From contig CP027224.1 of NCBI GenBank assembly GCA_002973635.1, positions 1 through 64,000 of the forward strand: a stretch of DNA of 64,000 bases, given 5' to 3'. This DNA comes from Lysinibacillus sp. B2A1 (GTDB lineage: Bacteria; Bacillota; Bacilli; Bacillales_A; Planococcaceae). Of this stretch, positions 25,377-36,138 are shown in pieces; the stretch's first letter is position 1, and the number at the start of each line of letters is the position of its first letter. The position numbers and the translations under genes were made by a program. The notes beneath the pieces were generated by a model. The model saw nothing but the letters and a program-made list of their open reading frames with translations. It had not been told where the DNA came from and searched no databases.

Positions 25377-25424
25377 GATATTAATAAAACTGGATATTTT
25401 GATATAGTCAATTTCCATTATACT
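25377..25424 (+). promoter_or_regulatory. pdxS promoter with putative PdxR repeats
   Basis: The -10 TATACT (25419-25424) has no good -35, as expected for an activated promoter. Upstream are direct repeats GATATT (25377-25382), GATATT (25393-25398) and GATATA (25401-25406). MocR regulators bind direct repeats, so these are candidate PdxR sites (inference). Confidence 0.5.
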
Positions 25425-25455
25425 AGACTTCATCATAAAGGTGGAGGTTAGAAAC

Positions 25456-26340
25456 ATGAAACAAACAGGCACAGAGCTAGTAAAAAGAGGTATGGCTGAA
25501 ATGCAAAAGGGTGGCGTTATTATGGACGTGATAAATGCAGAGCAGGCGAAAATTGCTGAAGCAGCAGGAGCTGTAGCTGTCATGGCATTAGAAAGGGTAC
25601 CATCAGATATTCGTAAGGCGGGTGGTGTTGCACGTATGGCTGATCCTAGAATTGTTGAGGAGGTTATGGGGGCTGTCTCTATTCCGGTGATGGCTAAGGC
25701 ACGTATAGGGCATATAGTCGAAGCAAGAATCTTAGAGGCAATGGGTGTTGATTATATTGATGAAAGTGAAGTATTAACACCTGCAGATGAAGAGTTTCAT
25801 TTATTAAAAAGTGATTACACTGTACCATTTGTTTGTGGTTGCCGCGATTTAGGAGAAGCTGCTCGACGCATTGGTGAGGGAGCTTCAATGCTGCGAACAA
25901 AGGGTGAACCAGGAACAGGGAATATTGTAGAGGCTGTACGTCATATTCGTAAAGTGAATGCGCAAGTTCGTAAGGTAGTTGGTATGACAGAGGATGAGCT
26001 AATGACAGAGGCTAAATTGCTTGGAGCCCCATTTGAATTATTAAGAGAAATTAAACGAAATGGGCGTTTACCAGTGGTGAATTTTGCAGCTGGTGGGGTC
26101 GCTACGCCTGCTGATGCTGCCTTAATGATGGAGCTTGGGGCTGACGGTGTGTTCGTTGGTTCTGGTATTTTTAAATCAGAAAATCCAGAGAAGTTTGCAA
26201 AGGCAATTGTAGAGGCTACTACACATTATAAGGATTATAAGCTTCTAGCAGAAATATCAAAAGAGCTAGGGGTTCCAATGAAAGGCATTGATATTGCACA
26301 GCTCAGTCAAAATGAGCGCATGCAAGAGCGAGGCTGGTAA
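25456..26340 (+). CDS. pdxS: Pyridoxal 5'-phosphate synthase subunit PdxS
   Basis: 294 aa from ATG 25456 behind GGTGGAGG; the frame opens 15 nt earlier at a GTG inside that site. Condenses ribose 5-phosphate, glyceraldehyde 3-phosphate and ammonia into PLP. Asp24 and the substrate-binding Lys81 (MAKARIGH) match the family, and [10 protein letters not shown] carries the second lysine. Forms a 12-mer with PdxT, encoded one base downstream. Confidence 0.98.
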   Translation: MKQTGTELVKRGMAEMQKGGVIMDVINAEQAKIAEAAGAVAVMALERVPSDIRKAGGVARMADPRIVEEVMGAVSIPVMAKARIGHIVEARILEAMGVDYIDESEVLTPADEEFHLLKSDYTVPFVCGCRDLGEAARRIGEGASMLRTKGEPGTGNIVEAVRHIRKVNAQVRKVVGMTEDELMTEAKLLGAPFELLREIKRNGRLPVVNFAAGGVATPADAALMMELGADGVFVGSGIFKSENPEKFAKAIVEATTHYKDYKLLAEISKELGVPMKGIDIAQLSQNERMQERGW

Positions 26341-26341
26341 A

Positions 26342-26905
26342 ATGAAACGAATTGGTGTATTAGCATTGCAGGGAGCGGTACGGGAGCACATGCAAATGTT
26401 AGAGTCACTAGACTGTGAGGTTGTCTTGGTAAAACGGCACAATGACTTACAGCAACTAGATGGACTTGTGCTACCTGGCGGGGAGAGTACAACAATGCGA
26501 AAATTGCTGAATCGATATGAGCTGTTGGAGCCAATTCGCACACTCGCAAAGACCGGATTGCCGATGTTTGGAACATGTGCAGGCTTAATTTTATTGGCAA
26601 ATGAAGTAGTGGACTATGAGCCGCATTTAGCGGTTATGAATGTAGCAGTAGCAAGAAATTCTTATGGACGACAGGTAGATAGCTTCGAAGTAGACCTCAA
26701 TATACCTAAAATAGGTAAAGCAATCCCTGCTGTTTTTATACGCGCACCTCATATTGTTTCAGTTGGCGAAGGTGTTGAAATTCTAGCAGAGCATGAAGGG
26801 AAGATTGTTTTAGCACAGGATGGTCATTTTTTAGGCTGTTCGTTTCATCCTGAATTAACAACTGATACACGTATTCTCAAATATTTTGTATCGTCTATGG
26901 TATGA
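26342..26905 (+). CDS. pdxT: Pyridoxal 5'-phosphate synthase glutaminase subunit PdxT
   Basis: 187 aa from ATG 26342, one base after the pdxS stop. The frame extends upstream inside pdxS, but MKRIGVLALQG is the family's N-terminus. Class-I glutaminase with Cys79 (GTCAG) and His169-Glu171 (HPE) as the triad; supplies ammonia to PdxS. A weak ribosome-binding site suggests translational coupling. Confidence 0.97.
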   Translation: MKRIGVLALQGAVREHMQMLESLDCEVVLVKRHNDLQQLDGLVLPGGESTTMRKLLNRYELLEPIRTLAKTGLPMFGTCAGLILLANEVVDYEPHLAVMNVAVARNSYGRQVDSFEVDLNIPKIGKAIPAVFIRAPHIVSVGEGVEILAEHEGKIVLAQDGHFLGCSFHPELTTDTRILKYFVSSMV

Positions 26906-26906
26906 C

Positions 26907-26935
26907 TTGCAAAATCTTGTTTCGTATAGTACAGT
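26907..26935 (+). promoter_or_regulatory. serS promoter
   Basis: TTGCAA (26907-26912), 17 bp, TACAGT (26930-26935), just before the T-box leader. Confidence 0.65.
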
Positions 26936-26954
26936 ATGGATAAAATTTAAATAA

Positions 26955-27191
26955 CTGAACACGATGATGGGAAGTAGTAACAGGCACGTTTTTTTTAGAG
27001 AGTCAGCGGTTGGTGGAAGCTGATAAAAACACTTGTGAATCCGTCCTGGAGTTGCGCAGTCGAAGTGAATGAAGTAGGCTGTCGCCGGCTGAAATGCCGT
27101 TATGAAATAAGTGGATTAGGCATGATGTCTAGTCAATTAGGGTGGCAACGCGGGTAGCTCTCGTCCCTTTTATGGGATGAGGGCTTTTTTG
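26955..27191 (+). promoter_or_regulatory. T-box riboswitch, serine-specific
   Basis: tRNA-sensing leader of serS. AGTAGTA and the distal Stem I motifs (GGTTGGTG, AAGCTGAT) are at 26970-27023. The specifier is most likely TCC (Ser) at 27040-27042 in GTGAATCCG. The T-box AGGGTGGCAACGCGG starts at 27139. The terminator AGCTCTCGTCCC / GGGATGAGGGCT plus TTTTTT occupies about 27156-27191. Uncharged tRNA-Ser would pair with the T-box and favour the antiterminator. Confidence 0.95.
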
Positions 27192-27242
27192 TGTTCTCCT
27201 GACCTACTATTTCCCATCATTTGGAATCTACTGGAGGTATGA

Positions 27243-28526
<1,284 letters not shown>

Positions 28527-28600
28527 TTCTGGGTCGAAGTGACAAGTGCAGAGAATTAAAGAAGTAAATCTATTTCGCACTGAAAAGGTACCAAAACCGC

Positions 28601-28636
28601 ATTGATCTCACCACCTCTACAGGTGGTGAGATCAAT
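28601..28636. repeat. Perfect 16-bp inverted repeat
   Basis: ATTGATCTCACCACCT / its exact complement, loop CTAC. No T-run follows (GAAGATAAAAAATAAG), so it is not a standard terminator on its own. It lies 14 nt before a second hairpin that is one. Confidence 0.8.
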
Positions 28637-28649
28637 GAAGATAAAAAAT

Positions 28650-28692
28650 AAGCTACCGTTGGAGATTTAATTCTCGATGGTAGCTTTTCTTT
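28650..28692 (+). terminator. Terminator after serS
   Basis: AAGCTACC (28650-28657) / GGTAGCTT (28679-28686) with an inner GAGA/TCTC stem, then TTCTTT. Confidence 0.75.
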
Positions 28693-28913
28693 GTAAATCT
28701 TATTAATGGAGACGAACGTGGTGCTTTACAGAGATGGCTATGTTCATTAGAAATTGAGTAAATAATACCTTCAATAAAAGAATGAGATAAAATGGATTTA
28801 TTACCCAAATGAAATTAAACTGTCCATTCTATGGGGCTTTGATTAGTTTTTTCTACGAGGAAAGCTAAAATTACCTTCCTAGAAGTACGCTTTTTTTATA
28901 TAGGTATATTTAT
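28693..28913. other. Intergenic, nothing recognised
   Basis: No plausible gene. A plus-oriented hairpin (TTCTACGAGGAA / TTCCTAGAA) followed by CTTTTTTTAT at about 28851-28898 looks like a terminator without an obvious upstream gene. Confidence 0.4.
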
Positions 28914-29792
28914 TTAATTTCCATTTTCAGTAAACAACTCTAAAAAATTAAGTGCATATTTGGCTAAATACCGTTCCTTTGGCCAAACTATCGTCGCTTT
29001 AGATTGGATGTTACAATTAGCGAATTCAATAATTTTAATGCCATCAATAGAAAACTTATCTAGACTTGTTCTTGGCAAAATGGTCACACCTACTCCTTTT
29101 CTAATCAAGGAAGAGACCATGGCAATATTAGTACACTCACAAATAATTTTTGGTTCAAACCCATGAGTTTTAAATTCATCTAAAATAATACGAAGTGTAT
29201 TACAATTATGATGACGATAAAAAGAAAGAAATGGTATATTCTTTAATTCTCCCATCTGAATCGGGCTCTGTAAATTCCACTGCGATGGTGTAGCAAGTAC
29301 AAATCCCTCAACATCCAAGCCTAATGAAAAGAATTTTTCATCTTCAATGGGCTGCTGTAAAATAGCTACGTCAATTTCTTTACTTAAAAGGCTCTCTGTT
29401 AAGAATAATGTATCGCCTTCGATAATTTTAAAGCATAAATCGGGGTATCGGTCGAGCATAATCTTGATTTTTTCAGGTATATAGGATAAACAAGTTTGAT
29501 CTGCGCCTATAGATAAAACACCTTTTAAGCCTTCTCCTACTTCCTTTATTTCAGAAATAGTATCCTCGAAATTGGATAATAAAGTTTTCCCTTTTTCATA
29601 TAACACTTTCCCGGGACCCGTCATATCAAGTGTCCTACCATTTCGATCTAGTAGTTTACAATTCAATTCTTCTTCCATCATTTTTAACTGCTGGCTAAGT
29701 GGAGGCTGTGCCATATGTAGTTTTTTTGCGGCTTTCGTAATTTGTCCTTCCTCGACAATTGTTATGAAGTAATTTAATTGCCTTAGATCCAT
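28914..29792 (-). CDS. LysR-family transcriptional regulator
   Basis: 292 aa from the ATG ending at 29792 (MDLRQLNYF), 7 nt after AAGGTGGG; an upstream GTG is part of that site. N-terminal winged helix (about 1-60; GQITKAAKKLHMAQPPLSQQ is the recognition region) and a C-terminal periplasmic-binding-like effector domain. The nearest genes in its control region are the ABC transporter genes 540 bp away, which it may regulate (inference). Effector unknown. Confidence 0.9.
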   Translation of the reverse strand: MDLRQLNYFITIVEEGQITKAAKKLHMAQPPLSQQLKMMEEELNCKLLDRNGRTLDMTGPGKVLYEKGKTLLSNFEDTISEIKEVGEGLKGVLSIGADQTCLSYIPEKIKIMLDRYPDLCFKIIEGDTLFLTESLLSKEIDVAILQQPIEDEKFFSLGLDVEGFVLATPSQWNLQSPIQMGELKNIPFLSFYRHHNCNTLRIILDEFKTHGFEPKIICECTNIAMVSSLIRKGVGVTILPRTSLDKFSIDGIKIIEFANCNIQSKATIVWPKERYLAKYALNFLELFTENGN

Positions 29793-30332
29793 GAATTTTC
29801 CCACCTTTATACTTAAAATGCAGTATTTTGTCGAATAAGTATATTTATTATGTATAATAACATATTTTCAGATTTTTTAGAATATAACGTTTTTCATATT
29901 TAATATGTTTCTTCACTTTATATTTTGAGAGAAAATACAATTTTTCTAGAGGTGGCAAGGATTTCATATGCTAAAGTCCATAACGTTCTTTTATAAAAAA
30001 TATAACAAAATAAAAACGAGTATATAAAAATCGTATATATAATGATTTGATGTGTATATTTTTAGTATTTATCATTTTTAACAATACATGTTATTCTTTG
30101 GACTAATAAAATCAGTTATTTTCTGCTTTACAGTTACTAAAATCTAGAATGTGTGATTTTTTTCTTGGATAATATAATTAATTATTATCTTAAAAAACTT
30201 TAGTATTACACAAAAAAATAATAATAAGATTTTAGTTATGTTTTTTATTCATGAGGGGCTATACATACCGTCATTTTTAACAGGGGATGCGGTTTATATA
30301 GGTATAAAAATAATTAAGGGGTGTAGTATTTT
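29793..30332. other. AT-rich control region between lysR and ABC transporter
   Basis: 540 bases without a gene. Contains a dyad TTATTA-N4-TAATAA (29845-29860), a possible LysR site. No promoter can be picked with confidence because the whole region is very AT-rich. Confidence 0.4.
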
Positions 30333-31556
30333 ATGAAAAAGACTTTACTGTCACTTTTCCTATTGATGAGTGCGTTATTTTTGATAGCGTGTGGTTCATC
30401 ATCTGATTCAGGAAAAAACAACTCATCATCTGCGGGATCTTCTAGCTCAGAATCTGGTACAGGAGCAACAGCCGATTCAATAAAAATTGCAGGGATTTTT
30501 TCAGCATCTGGTGGAGCGGCTGCTCTTGGGGAACCAGAAATGCAAACGCTTAAAATGTTAGTAGATCAAAAAAATGCAGAGGGTGGAATTAACGGTCAAC
30601 AAATTGAATTAGTAACTTATGATGATAAATCAGACCAAAATGAAGCAATCCTTGCAATGAAAAAGGCATTAACTCAAGACAAAGTATCACTTGTAATAGG
30701 CGGTACAACAAGTGGTAACTCATTAGCTATGTTGCCTTTAGCAGAACAAAATCAAGTACCTTATATCTCGGTTGCTGCAAGTAAACAAATTTATGTCGGT
30801 GAAGATGGCAAAGCACGTAAATGGGTGTTTAAAATGCCACAAGACGACCAACAAGCAGTAGAGCGTATTTTACAATATTTAAAAGATCATAACTTATCAA
30901 AAGTAGCATGGTTAAATGTTGCGAACTCTTATGGTACAGGTGGTCATGACGAGTTCGTTAAACATGCACCAAAATACGGTGTAGAGCCAGTGATTGAAGA
31001 TGAATTTGAAACAACAGTCACAGATGCAAAACCATTATTAACACGTGTGAAAAAAGCAAATCCAGATGTAATTATCGTTTGGGGAACTGTACAGGAATCC
31101 GCAGTTGTTATTAAAAACATTCGTGAATTAGCACTAGATATACCTGTGCTTGCAAGTCATGGAATTGCAACAAATCAATTTATTGAAGTTGCAGGCGAAG
31201 CAGCAAATGATGTAATTTTACCAACAGGTAAATTATTAGTTGCAAATAGCTTAGAAGATTCGAATCCACAAAAAGAACTATTAATAGCGTACAACGAATC
31301 TTACACAGCGAAATACAATAAATCGGCAAGTACGTTCGGTGCATATGCAGCAGACGCTTTCACTATTGCAACGAAAGCAATTGAAGCCAAAGGTACTGAT
31401 AGCGCCGCTATTCGGGATTTCATTGAGCAAGAACTGGGGGAATTTGTAGGCCTTACTGGTACATTTAACATCAATGCAGAAAACCATATGGGATTAAGTC
31501 CAGATAGTTTTGCAATGGTACGTATTGTAGATGGAAAATGGACCTTAGAAAACTGA
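30333..31556 (+). CDS. Branched-chain-amino-acid-type ABC transporter substrate-binding lipoprotein
   Basis: 407 aa. Lipoprotein signal MKKTLLSLFLLMSALFLIAC with lipobox LIAC (Cys20), then a Ser/Gly/Asn linker and a type-I periplasmic-binding fold (GIFSASGGAAALGEPEMQ start; LVIGGTTSGNSLA). The HAAT family takes up amino acids, but members also bind aromatic acids and amides. It lies directly upstream of its permeases and ATPases and next to the phenylacetate genes, so an aromatic acid is a possible substrate (inference). RBS AAGGGGTG. Confidence 0.92.
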   Translation: MKKTLLSLFLLMSALFLIACGSSSDSGKNNSSSAGSSSSESGTGATADSIKIAGIFSASGGAAALGEPEMQTLKMLVDQKNAEGGINGQQIELVTYDDKSDQNEAILAMKKALTQDKVSLVIGGTTSGNSLAMLPLAEQNQVPYISVAASKQIYVGEDGKARKWVFKMPQDDQQAVERILQYLKDHNLSKVAWLNVANSYGTGGHDEFVKHAPKYGVEPVIEDEFETTVTDAKPLLTRVKKANPDVIIVWGTVQESAVVIKNIRELALDIPVLASHGIATNQFIEVAGEAANDVILPTGKLLVANSLEDSNPQKELLIAYNESYTAKYNKSASTFGAYAADAFTIATKAIEAKGTDSAAIRDFIEQELGEFVGLTGTFNINAENHMGLSPDSFAMVRIVDGKWTLEN

Positions 31557-31654
31557 TAAAAATAATACAAATTCAATGAACAGTGGTGTCTCTCCATCAC
31601 TGTTCATTCATTATCAATCTAGTAACATCGAAATGAAATGGAGTGAATGATATC

Positions 31655-32536
31655 ATGGAAACATTTTCTCAAATGTTGCAATTGTTATTTTCAGGTTTAA
31701 CAATAGGAGCAATTTATGCACTGATTGCAGTGGGATTCGTTATTATCTATAACGTGACAGGTATTCTTAACTTCGCACAAGGTGAATTTGCTATGTTTGG
31801 TGCATTAATCAGTATTTCACTCGTAAAAGCAAATCTACCCTTATGGTTAGCCATTATTTTAAGTATCGTCATTGTAGCGGCTATTGGCGGAATATTTGAA
31901 CGAACAGCCATTCATACCGCTCGTAAATCATCCATGACAACACTAATAATCATTACAATTGGGGTTTCGATTGCATTCCGTGGGATTGCTATTTTAATTT
32001 GGGGGACTCAAGCTCAAACATTACCGCCATTTATGGATAATACACCAATTCAATTTTTAGATGCCGTATTACTTCCACAAAACTTATGGGCAATTGGTCT
32101 TTCTATCATAATTTTAATCGTCATGATGTACTTTTTTAACTATACATTTACAGGAAAATCATTAACAGCTTGTGTGATCAATCCTTTTGCTGCACGTTTA
32201 ATGGGAATAAACCCAAATAAAATGTCATTACTTGCTGTTGTTGTAAGTGCTGCAGTAGGAGCTTTAGCGGGTACAGTAATCGCTCCAATATCCGGTGCAT
32301 CCTATGATATGGGGATGATGCTTGGTATAAAAGCATTTGTAGCAGCAGTTGTTGGGGGATTAACAAATGCCCCAGCTGCAATTGCAGGTGCGTTTTTAAT
32401 CGGTATTATTGAAGCGTTTACAGAAGGATTATGGTCTTCTGGTTTAAAAGATGTAGTGAGTTTCTCTTTATTGCTATTAATTTTATTTGTAAAACCTGAA
32501 GGTCTATTTGCTAAAGCTTCAGGAAAACGCGTATAA
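31655..32536 (+). CDS. livH: ABC transporter permease, LivH family
   Basis: 293 aa from ATG 31655 (GGAGTGA upstream); a GTG at 31643 within that site is rejected. About eight membrane helices; GAIYALIAVGFVIIYNVTG and LNFAQGEFAMFGA are LivH hallmarks, and VVGGLTNAPAAIAGA is the ATPase-coupling loop. Pairs with the LivM-type permease 13 nt downstream. Confidence 0.93.
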   Translation: METFSQMLQLLFSGLTIGAIYALIAVGFVIIYNVTGILNFAQGEFAMFGALISISLVKANLPLWLAIILSIVIVAAIGGIFERTAIHTARKSSMTTLIIITIGVSIAFRGIAILIWGTQAQTLPPFMDNTPIQFLDAVLLPQNLWAIGLSIIILIVMMYFFNYTFTGKSLTACVINPFAARLMGINPNKMSLLAVVVSAAVGALAGTVIAPISGASYDMGMMLGIKAFVAAVVGGLTNAPAAIAGAFLIGIIEAFTEGLWSSGLKDVVSFSLLLLILFVKPEGLFAKASGKRV

Positions 32537-32549
32537 GGGGTACAAAATT

Positions 32550-33602
32550 ATGACAAAAAAGAATTTAAAATTAATTTATAATAACAGTCTGGTTGGCCCC
32601 TGCATTTTCTTTGCACTGCTATTTTGTATCCCGCTAGTGGGATCTACTTATACACTTGCCATTTTTACAATGATTGGTTTTTATGCATTAGTATGCATCG
32701 GGTTAACAATGCTAACAGGATACGCGGGACAAATTTCATTAGGTCACGCGGCCTTTTATGGAATCGGTGCCTACACATCTGCTTATATGACAGGTACACA
32801 AGGTTTATCTCCTTGGTTAGCGATTATTGTAGGTGCACTAATTTCTGCGCTGGTTGCTTTGCTAATTGGTATTCCAACATTTAAGTTGAAGGGCTACTAT
32901 TTAGCATTAGCAACATTAGGGTTTGGCATTATTGTCTATACAGCATTTAAGGAGTTAACACAGATTACTGGAGGCTCAAATGGCTTTTTTGGTATTCCAT
33001 CTATTAGTTTATTTGGCTTTGAATTCGTCACAGATCGTAGTTACTTCTATCTCATCTGGGTATTTGTTTTTGTCGCACTTTTTATCGCACGTAACATTAT
33101 TCACTCACGTATAGGACGTGGTTTACGTTCCATTGAGGGAAGTGAAATTGCAGCAGATGCAGTTGGTGTTAATTTAATGAAATATAAACTACAAATTTTT
33201 ATTACAAGTGCTATTTTCACATCTATCTCTGGCTCCTTATTAGCTCATTACGTATCATTTATTAATCCAGATTTATTTACAGCAAATACGTCTATTTATT
33301 TATTAATAATGGTCATTATCGGAGGATTAAGTAATATTTGGGGTGCCATTATTGGCTCTGCAACGTATGTTTTGCTCGGAGAATTATTAAAGCACTACGT
33401 ACCATTGATTTTACCGAATGTTGGAGGAGAATTTGAAATCGTATTCTTCGGTTTATTACTTGTCTTAACATTAATTTATATGCCGAATGGTTTAGTACCA
33501 CAATTCGAGAAAATTTTCTCCAAATTTAAAAAGAAGGGTAACGCTACTCACATGGCTTTAGCAATCAATACCCAAGCGACAGGAGGGAAAGCTAATGACT
33601 AA
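32550..33602 (+). CDS. livM: ABC transporter permease, LivM family
   Basis: 350 aa from ATG 32550 behind AAGGGG; the open frame extends back into livH. Multiple membrane helices with LivM motifs GYAGQISLGHAAFYGIGAY and VIIGGLSNIWGAIIG. Overlaps livG by 8 nt, indicating coupled translation. Confidence 0.93.
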   Translation: MTKKNLKLIYNNSLVGPCIFFALLFCIPLVGSTYTLAIFTMIGFYALVCIGLTMLTGYAGQISLGHAAFYGIGAYTSAYMTGTQGLSPWLAIIVGALISALVALLIGIPTFKLKGYYLALATLGFGIIVYTAFKELTQITGGSNGFFGIPSISLFGFEFVTDRSYFYLIWVFVFVALFIARNIIHSRIGRGLRSIEGSEIAADAVGVNLMKYKLQIFITSAIFTSISGSLLAHYVSFINPDLFTANTSIYLLIMVIIGGLSNIWGAIIGSATYVLLGELLKHYVPLILPNVGGEFEIVFFGLLLVLTLIYMPNGLVPQFEKIFSKFKKKGNATHMALAINTQATGGKAND

Positions 33603-34389
33603 TAAAGAGCTCATCTTAAGTGTAGAAAACTTAACAAAGATTTTTGGCGGCGTGGTTGCTGTAGACAATGTATCATTCACAATTAATAAAGGTGAAATTT
33701 TCGCAGTTATTGGTCCTAATGGAGCTGGTAAAACAACACTTTTCAATATGATTACTGGAGTATTGCCTAGTTCATCCGGAAATGTGTACTTTCAAGGTAA
33801 GCGATTAACACGTAAAAAACCATATCAAATTGCACAAGCTGGTGTGACAAGAACATTTCAAAACTTAGAAGTCTTTGATAATATGACCGTCATCGAAAAT
33901 GTGATGACTGGGGCACATATTACGATGAAAACAAACATTATATCAGCAGGTTTACGATTACCGACTGTCGTCAAAGAGGAAGTTCAAACAATGGAAAGGG
34001 CATTACAATGTTTAAAGGACGTAGGAATTGCCGAATTTGCCTATGAGATGTCAGATAAATTGCCTTATGGTAATCAGCGGCTACTTGAAATTGCGCGTGC
34101 AGCAATTTCAAAACCACAACTAATTTTATTAGATGAGCCAATGGCAGGTCTGAACGCTGAAGAATCCAGACAATTAGTTGACGTAATTTTGAAAATGCGC
34201 GCGGACGGTATGACATTTTTATTTGTTGAACATGACATGGAAACGGTTATGTCCATTTCAGATCGTTTAGTAGTTTTGGATAATGGCGTCAAAATCGGAG
34301 AAGGCAACCCTGAAGAGATTTACCAAAATCCACAAGTCTTGGCAGCATACTTGGGCGATGATGAGGAAGAAGGTGTAGAGTATGCTTAA
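33595..34389 (+). CDS. livG: ABC transporter ATP-binding protein, LivG family
   Basis: 264 aa, ATG after AGGAGGG. Walker A GPNGAGKTT (40-48), signature in the LivG form LPYGNQRLLEIARA, Walker B LILLDEPMAGLN, switch His in VEHDME. Overlaps both neighbours by 8 nt. Confidence 0.95.
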   Translation: MTNKELILSVENLTKIFGGVVAVDNVSFTINKGEIFAVIGPNGAGKTTLFNMITGVLPSSSGNVYFQGKRLTRKKPYQIAQAGVTRTFQNLEVFDNMTVIENVMTGAHITMKTNIISAGLRLPTVVKEEVQTMERALQCLKDVGIAEFAYEMSDKLPYGNQRLLEIARAAISKPQLILLDEPMAGLNAEESRQLVDVILKMRADGMTFLFVEHDMETVMSISDRLVVLDNGVKIGEGNPEEIYQNPQVLAAYLGDDEEEGVEYA

Positions 34390-35134
34390 AATCGAAAATC
34401 TACATACCTATCATGGGTATTTACACGTCCTTGATGGTATAAATTTTGAGTTATTAGAAGGAGAATTACTGTCAATTGTTGGATCAAATGGTGCAGGGAA
34501 AAGTACGCTACTTGGTACTCTAGCTGGTATATATACGCCAACTGAAGGGAAAATCGAATACAAGGGATTTGATATTACTAGAGATGGTGTTCAAAGGACG
34601 GTTGCCAAAGGTATCTGTTTAGTACCTGAACGAAGACAAATTTTTTCTTCATTATCTGTAAAAGACAATCTCATGCTCGGTTCTTATCATCGTTATAAGA
34701 AAGATAAGAAAACGATTCATCGTGACTACGAAGAAATCGTAGAATTATTTCCACGCTTAAAGCAAATGCTCAATCGTCCTGGTGGTTTACTTTCAGGTGG
34801 GGAACAACAAATGGTAGCGATTGGAAGGGGGTTGATGGCCAATCCTAAAGTATTAATGCTAGATGAGCCCTCATTAGGACTCGCGCCTTTAATTGTGAAA
34901 GATATTATGAATATTTTACGTAGACTGTGTGATGAACGTGGTGCAACGATTATTTTGGTAGAACAGAACGTAAAAGCAGCATTAAAGGTAGCTGACCGTG
35001 CCTGTGTATTAGCGCATGGTCAAATGACAATTTCAGGTACAGCACAAGAATTATTAAATAATTCAAAAGTACAAGAGGCGTACTTCGGTATACCGCAGAA
35101 AAAACCAACTGCGCTGGCAAAAGTAAAAGTATAA
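34382..35134 (+). CDS. livF: ABC transporter ATP-binding protein, LivF family
   Basis: 250 aa. Walker A GSNGAGKST (34-42), signature LSGGEQQM, Walker B LMLDEPSLGLAP, and VPERRQIF typical of LivF. Last gene of the five-gene transporter operon. Confidence 0.95.
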   Translation: MLKIENLHTYHGYLHVLDGINFELLEGELLSIVGSNGAGKSTLLGTLAGIYTPTEGKIEYKGFDITRDGVQRTVAKGICLVPERRQIFSSLSVKDNLMLGSYHRYKKDKKTIHRDYEEIVELFPRLKQMLNRPGGLLSGGEQQMVAIGRGLMANPKVLMLDEPSLGLAPLIVKDIMNILRRLCDERGATIILVEQNVKAALKVADRACVLAHGQMTISGTAQELLNNSKVQEAYFGIPQKKPTALAKVKV

Positions 35135-35194
35135 GAAAACAACTTCAAGATCCCTCCTTATCACTACACTAGAGAGGGATTTAAGCGTATTAAA

Positions 35195-35243
35195 AGATGT
35201 GTATGAAACCTATTCATCATTCAGAAAGGTTTCATACACATCT
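35195..35243. repeat. Perfect 17-bp inverted repeat between convergent genes
   Basis: AGATGTGTATGAAACCT and its exact complement (35227-35243) around a 15-nt loop. No T-run on either side. It lies between livF and paaI, which converge, and may act as a transcription barrier or mRNA 3' end. A shorter ATCCCTC/GAGGGAT hairpin precedes it (about 35149-35180). Confidence 0.7.
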
Positions 35244-35331
35244 ACTATAACAAGCAATCGATGGATGTTTGATAGATTGCTCCTTCATTCACATCAGCAT
35301 TGCCATTTCACTTTTGATTACTTTATTATTC

Positions 35332-35766
35332 TTATCCAATGAAACTTTCATTTTTACGATAAACCATCGCTTCCATTGTTGCGCATAATTCATCGTTACT
35401 TAACACATCGATGCGATACCAAGCTAAGCGGCGTGTCTTTTTCACTTCCTGAGCGATAGCTGTTAGTTTGTGATCAGCAAAACTCGCGCTCATGTAGTTA
35501 ATCGTATTTGTCACACCAACAGCTGTTGTTCCATAAGAATTACTTGCCACTGCAAAGGCATAATCAGCTAGTGAAAAAATAATGCCTCCGTGTACAGTAC
35601 CGTGTGTGTTCAGCATATGAGTAGCTGGTGAAAGTGTCACTTTCGCAAATCCTGCTTTCAATTCTAGTAATTCCATCCCTAAATAATTAGCGTAAGGTTC
35701 GTTTTTTAAAGCGTCAAATATGTCGTCGTAATATTGTTCGTGTTGTTGTGTTTCTGATAACGTCAA
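35332..35766 (-). CDS. paaI: PaaI-type hotdog thioesterase
   Basis: 144 aa with a TTG start; AAAGGAGGG lies 8 nt upstream. Single hotdog fold with the PaaI motif NTHGTVHGGIIFSLADYAFA. Hydrolyses stalled hydroxyphenylacetyl-CoA and related thioesters to free CoA in the phenylacetate pathway. Divergent from paaK across a 456-bp control region. Confidence 0.88.
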   Translation of the reverse strand: MTLSETQQHEQYYDDIFDALKNEPYANYLGMELLELKAGFAKVTLSPATHMLNTHGTVHGGIIFSLADYAFAVASNSYGTTAVGVTNTINYMSASFADHKLTAIAQEVKKTRRLAWYRIDVLSNDELCATMEAMVYRKNESFIG

Positions 35767-36098
35767 TACAAACTCCCTCCTTTAATTGTAAAAATATTCC
35801 TTATTTAAACAGAATGTACAAACGATTGTATTGCATAATTTAATACATAATTATAACGACTGTAATAAAAGTGAAATATAGAATCAATTTAACATCGGTT
35901 ATTTGAAAAGTAAATAAGAAAATAGTTAATATGCGTATCATATAGAATTATATTGATTTTTCGCATGTATTTTAGGTTAAAATTATTTAAGAATGATATT
36001 GCCGTTATTCGGACTATCAGAAAATTTATTAACATGTTAAAAGAAAAAAGGTTTAAAAATTAGAAATAAATAACTTTAGAGAGATAAAACAAAATATA

Positions 36099-36127
36099 TT
36101 GACAATTCAGATTAATTTGTTTATCTT
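36099..36127 (+). promoter_or_regulatory. paa operon promoter
   Basis: TTGACA (36099-36104), 17 bp, TATCTT (36122-36127), about 95 nt before paaK. The rest of the 456-bp paaI-paaK gap is AT-rich and otherwise unassigned. Confidence 0.7.
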
Positions 36128-36138
36128 ATTAATAGATT

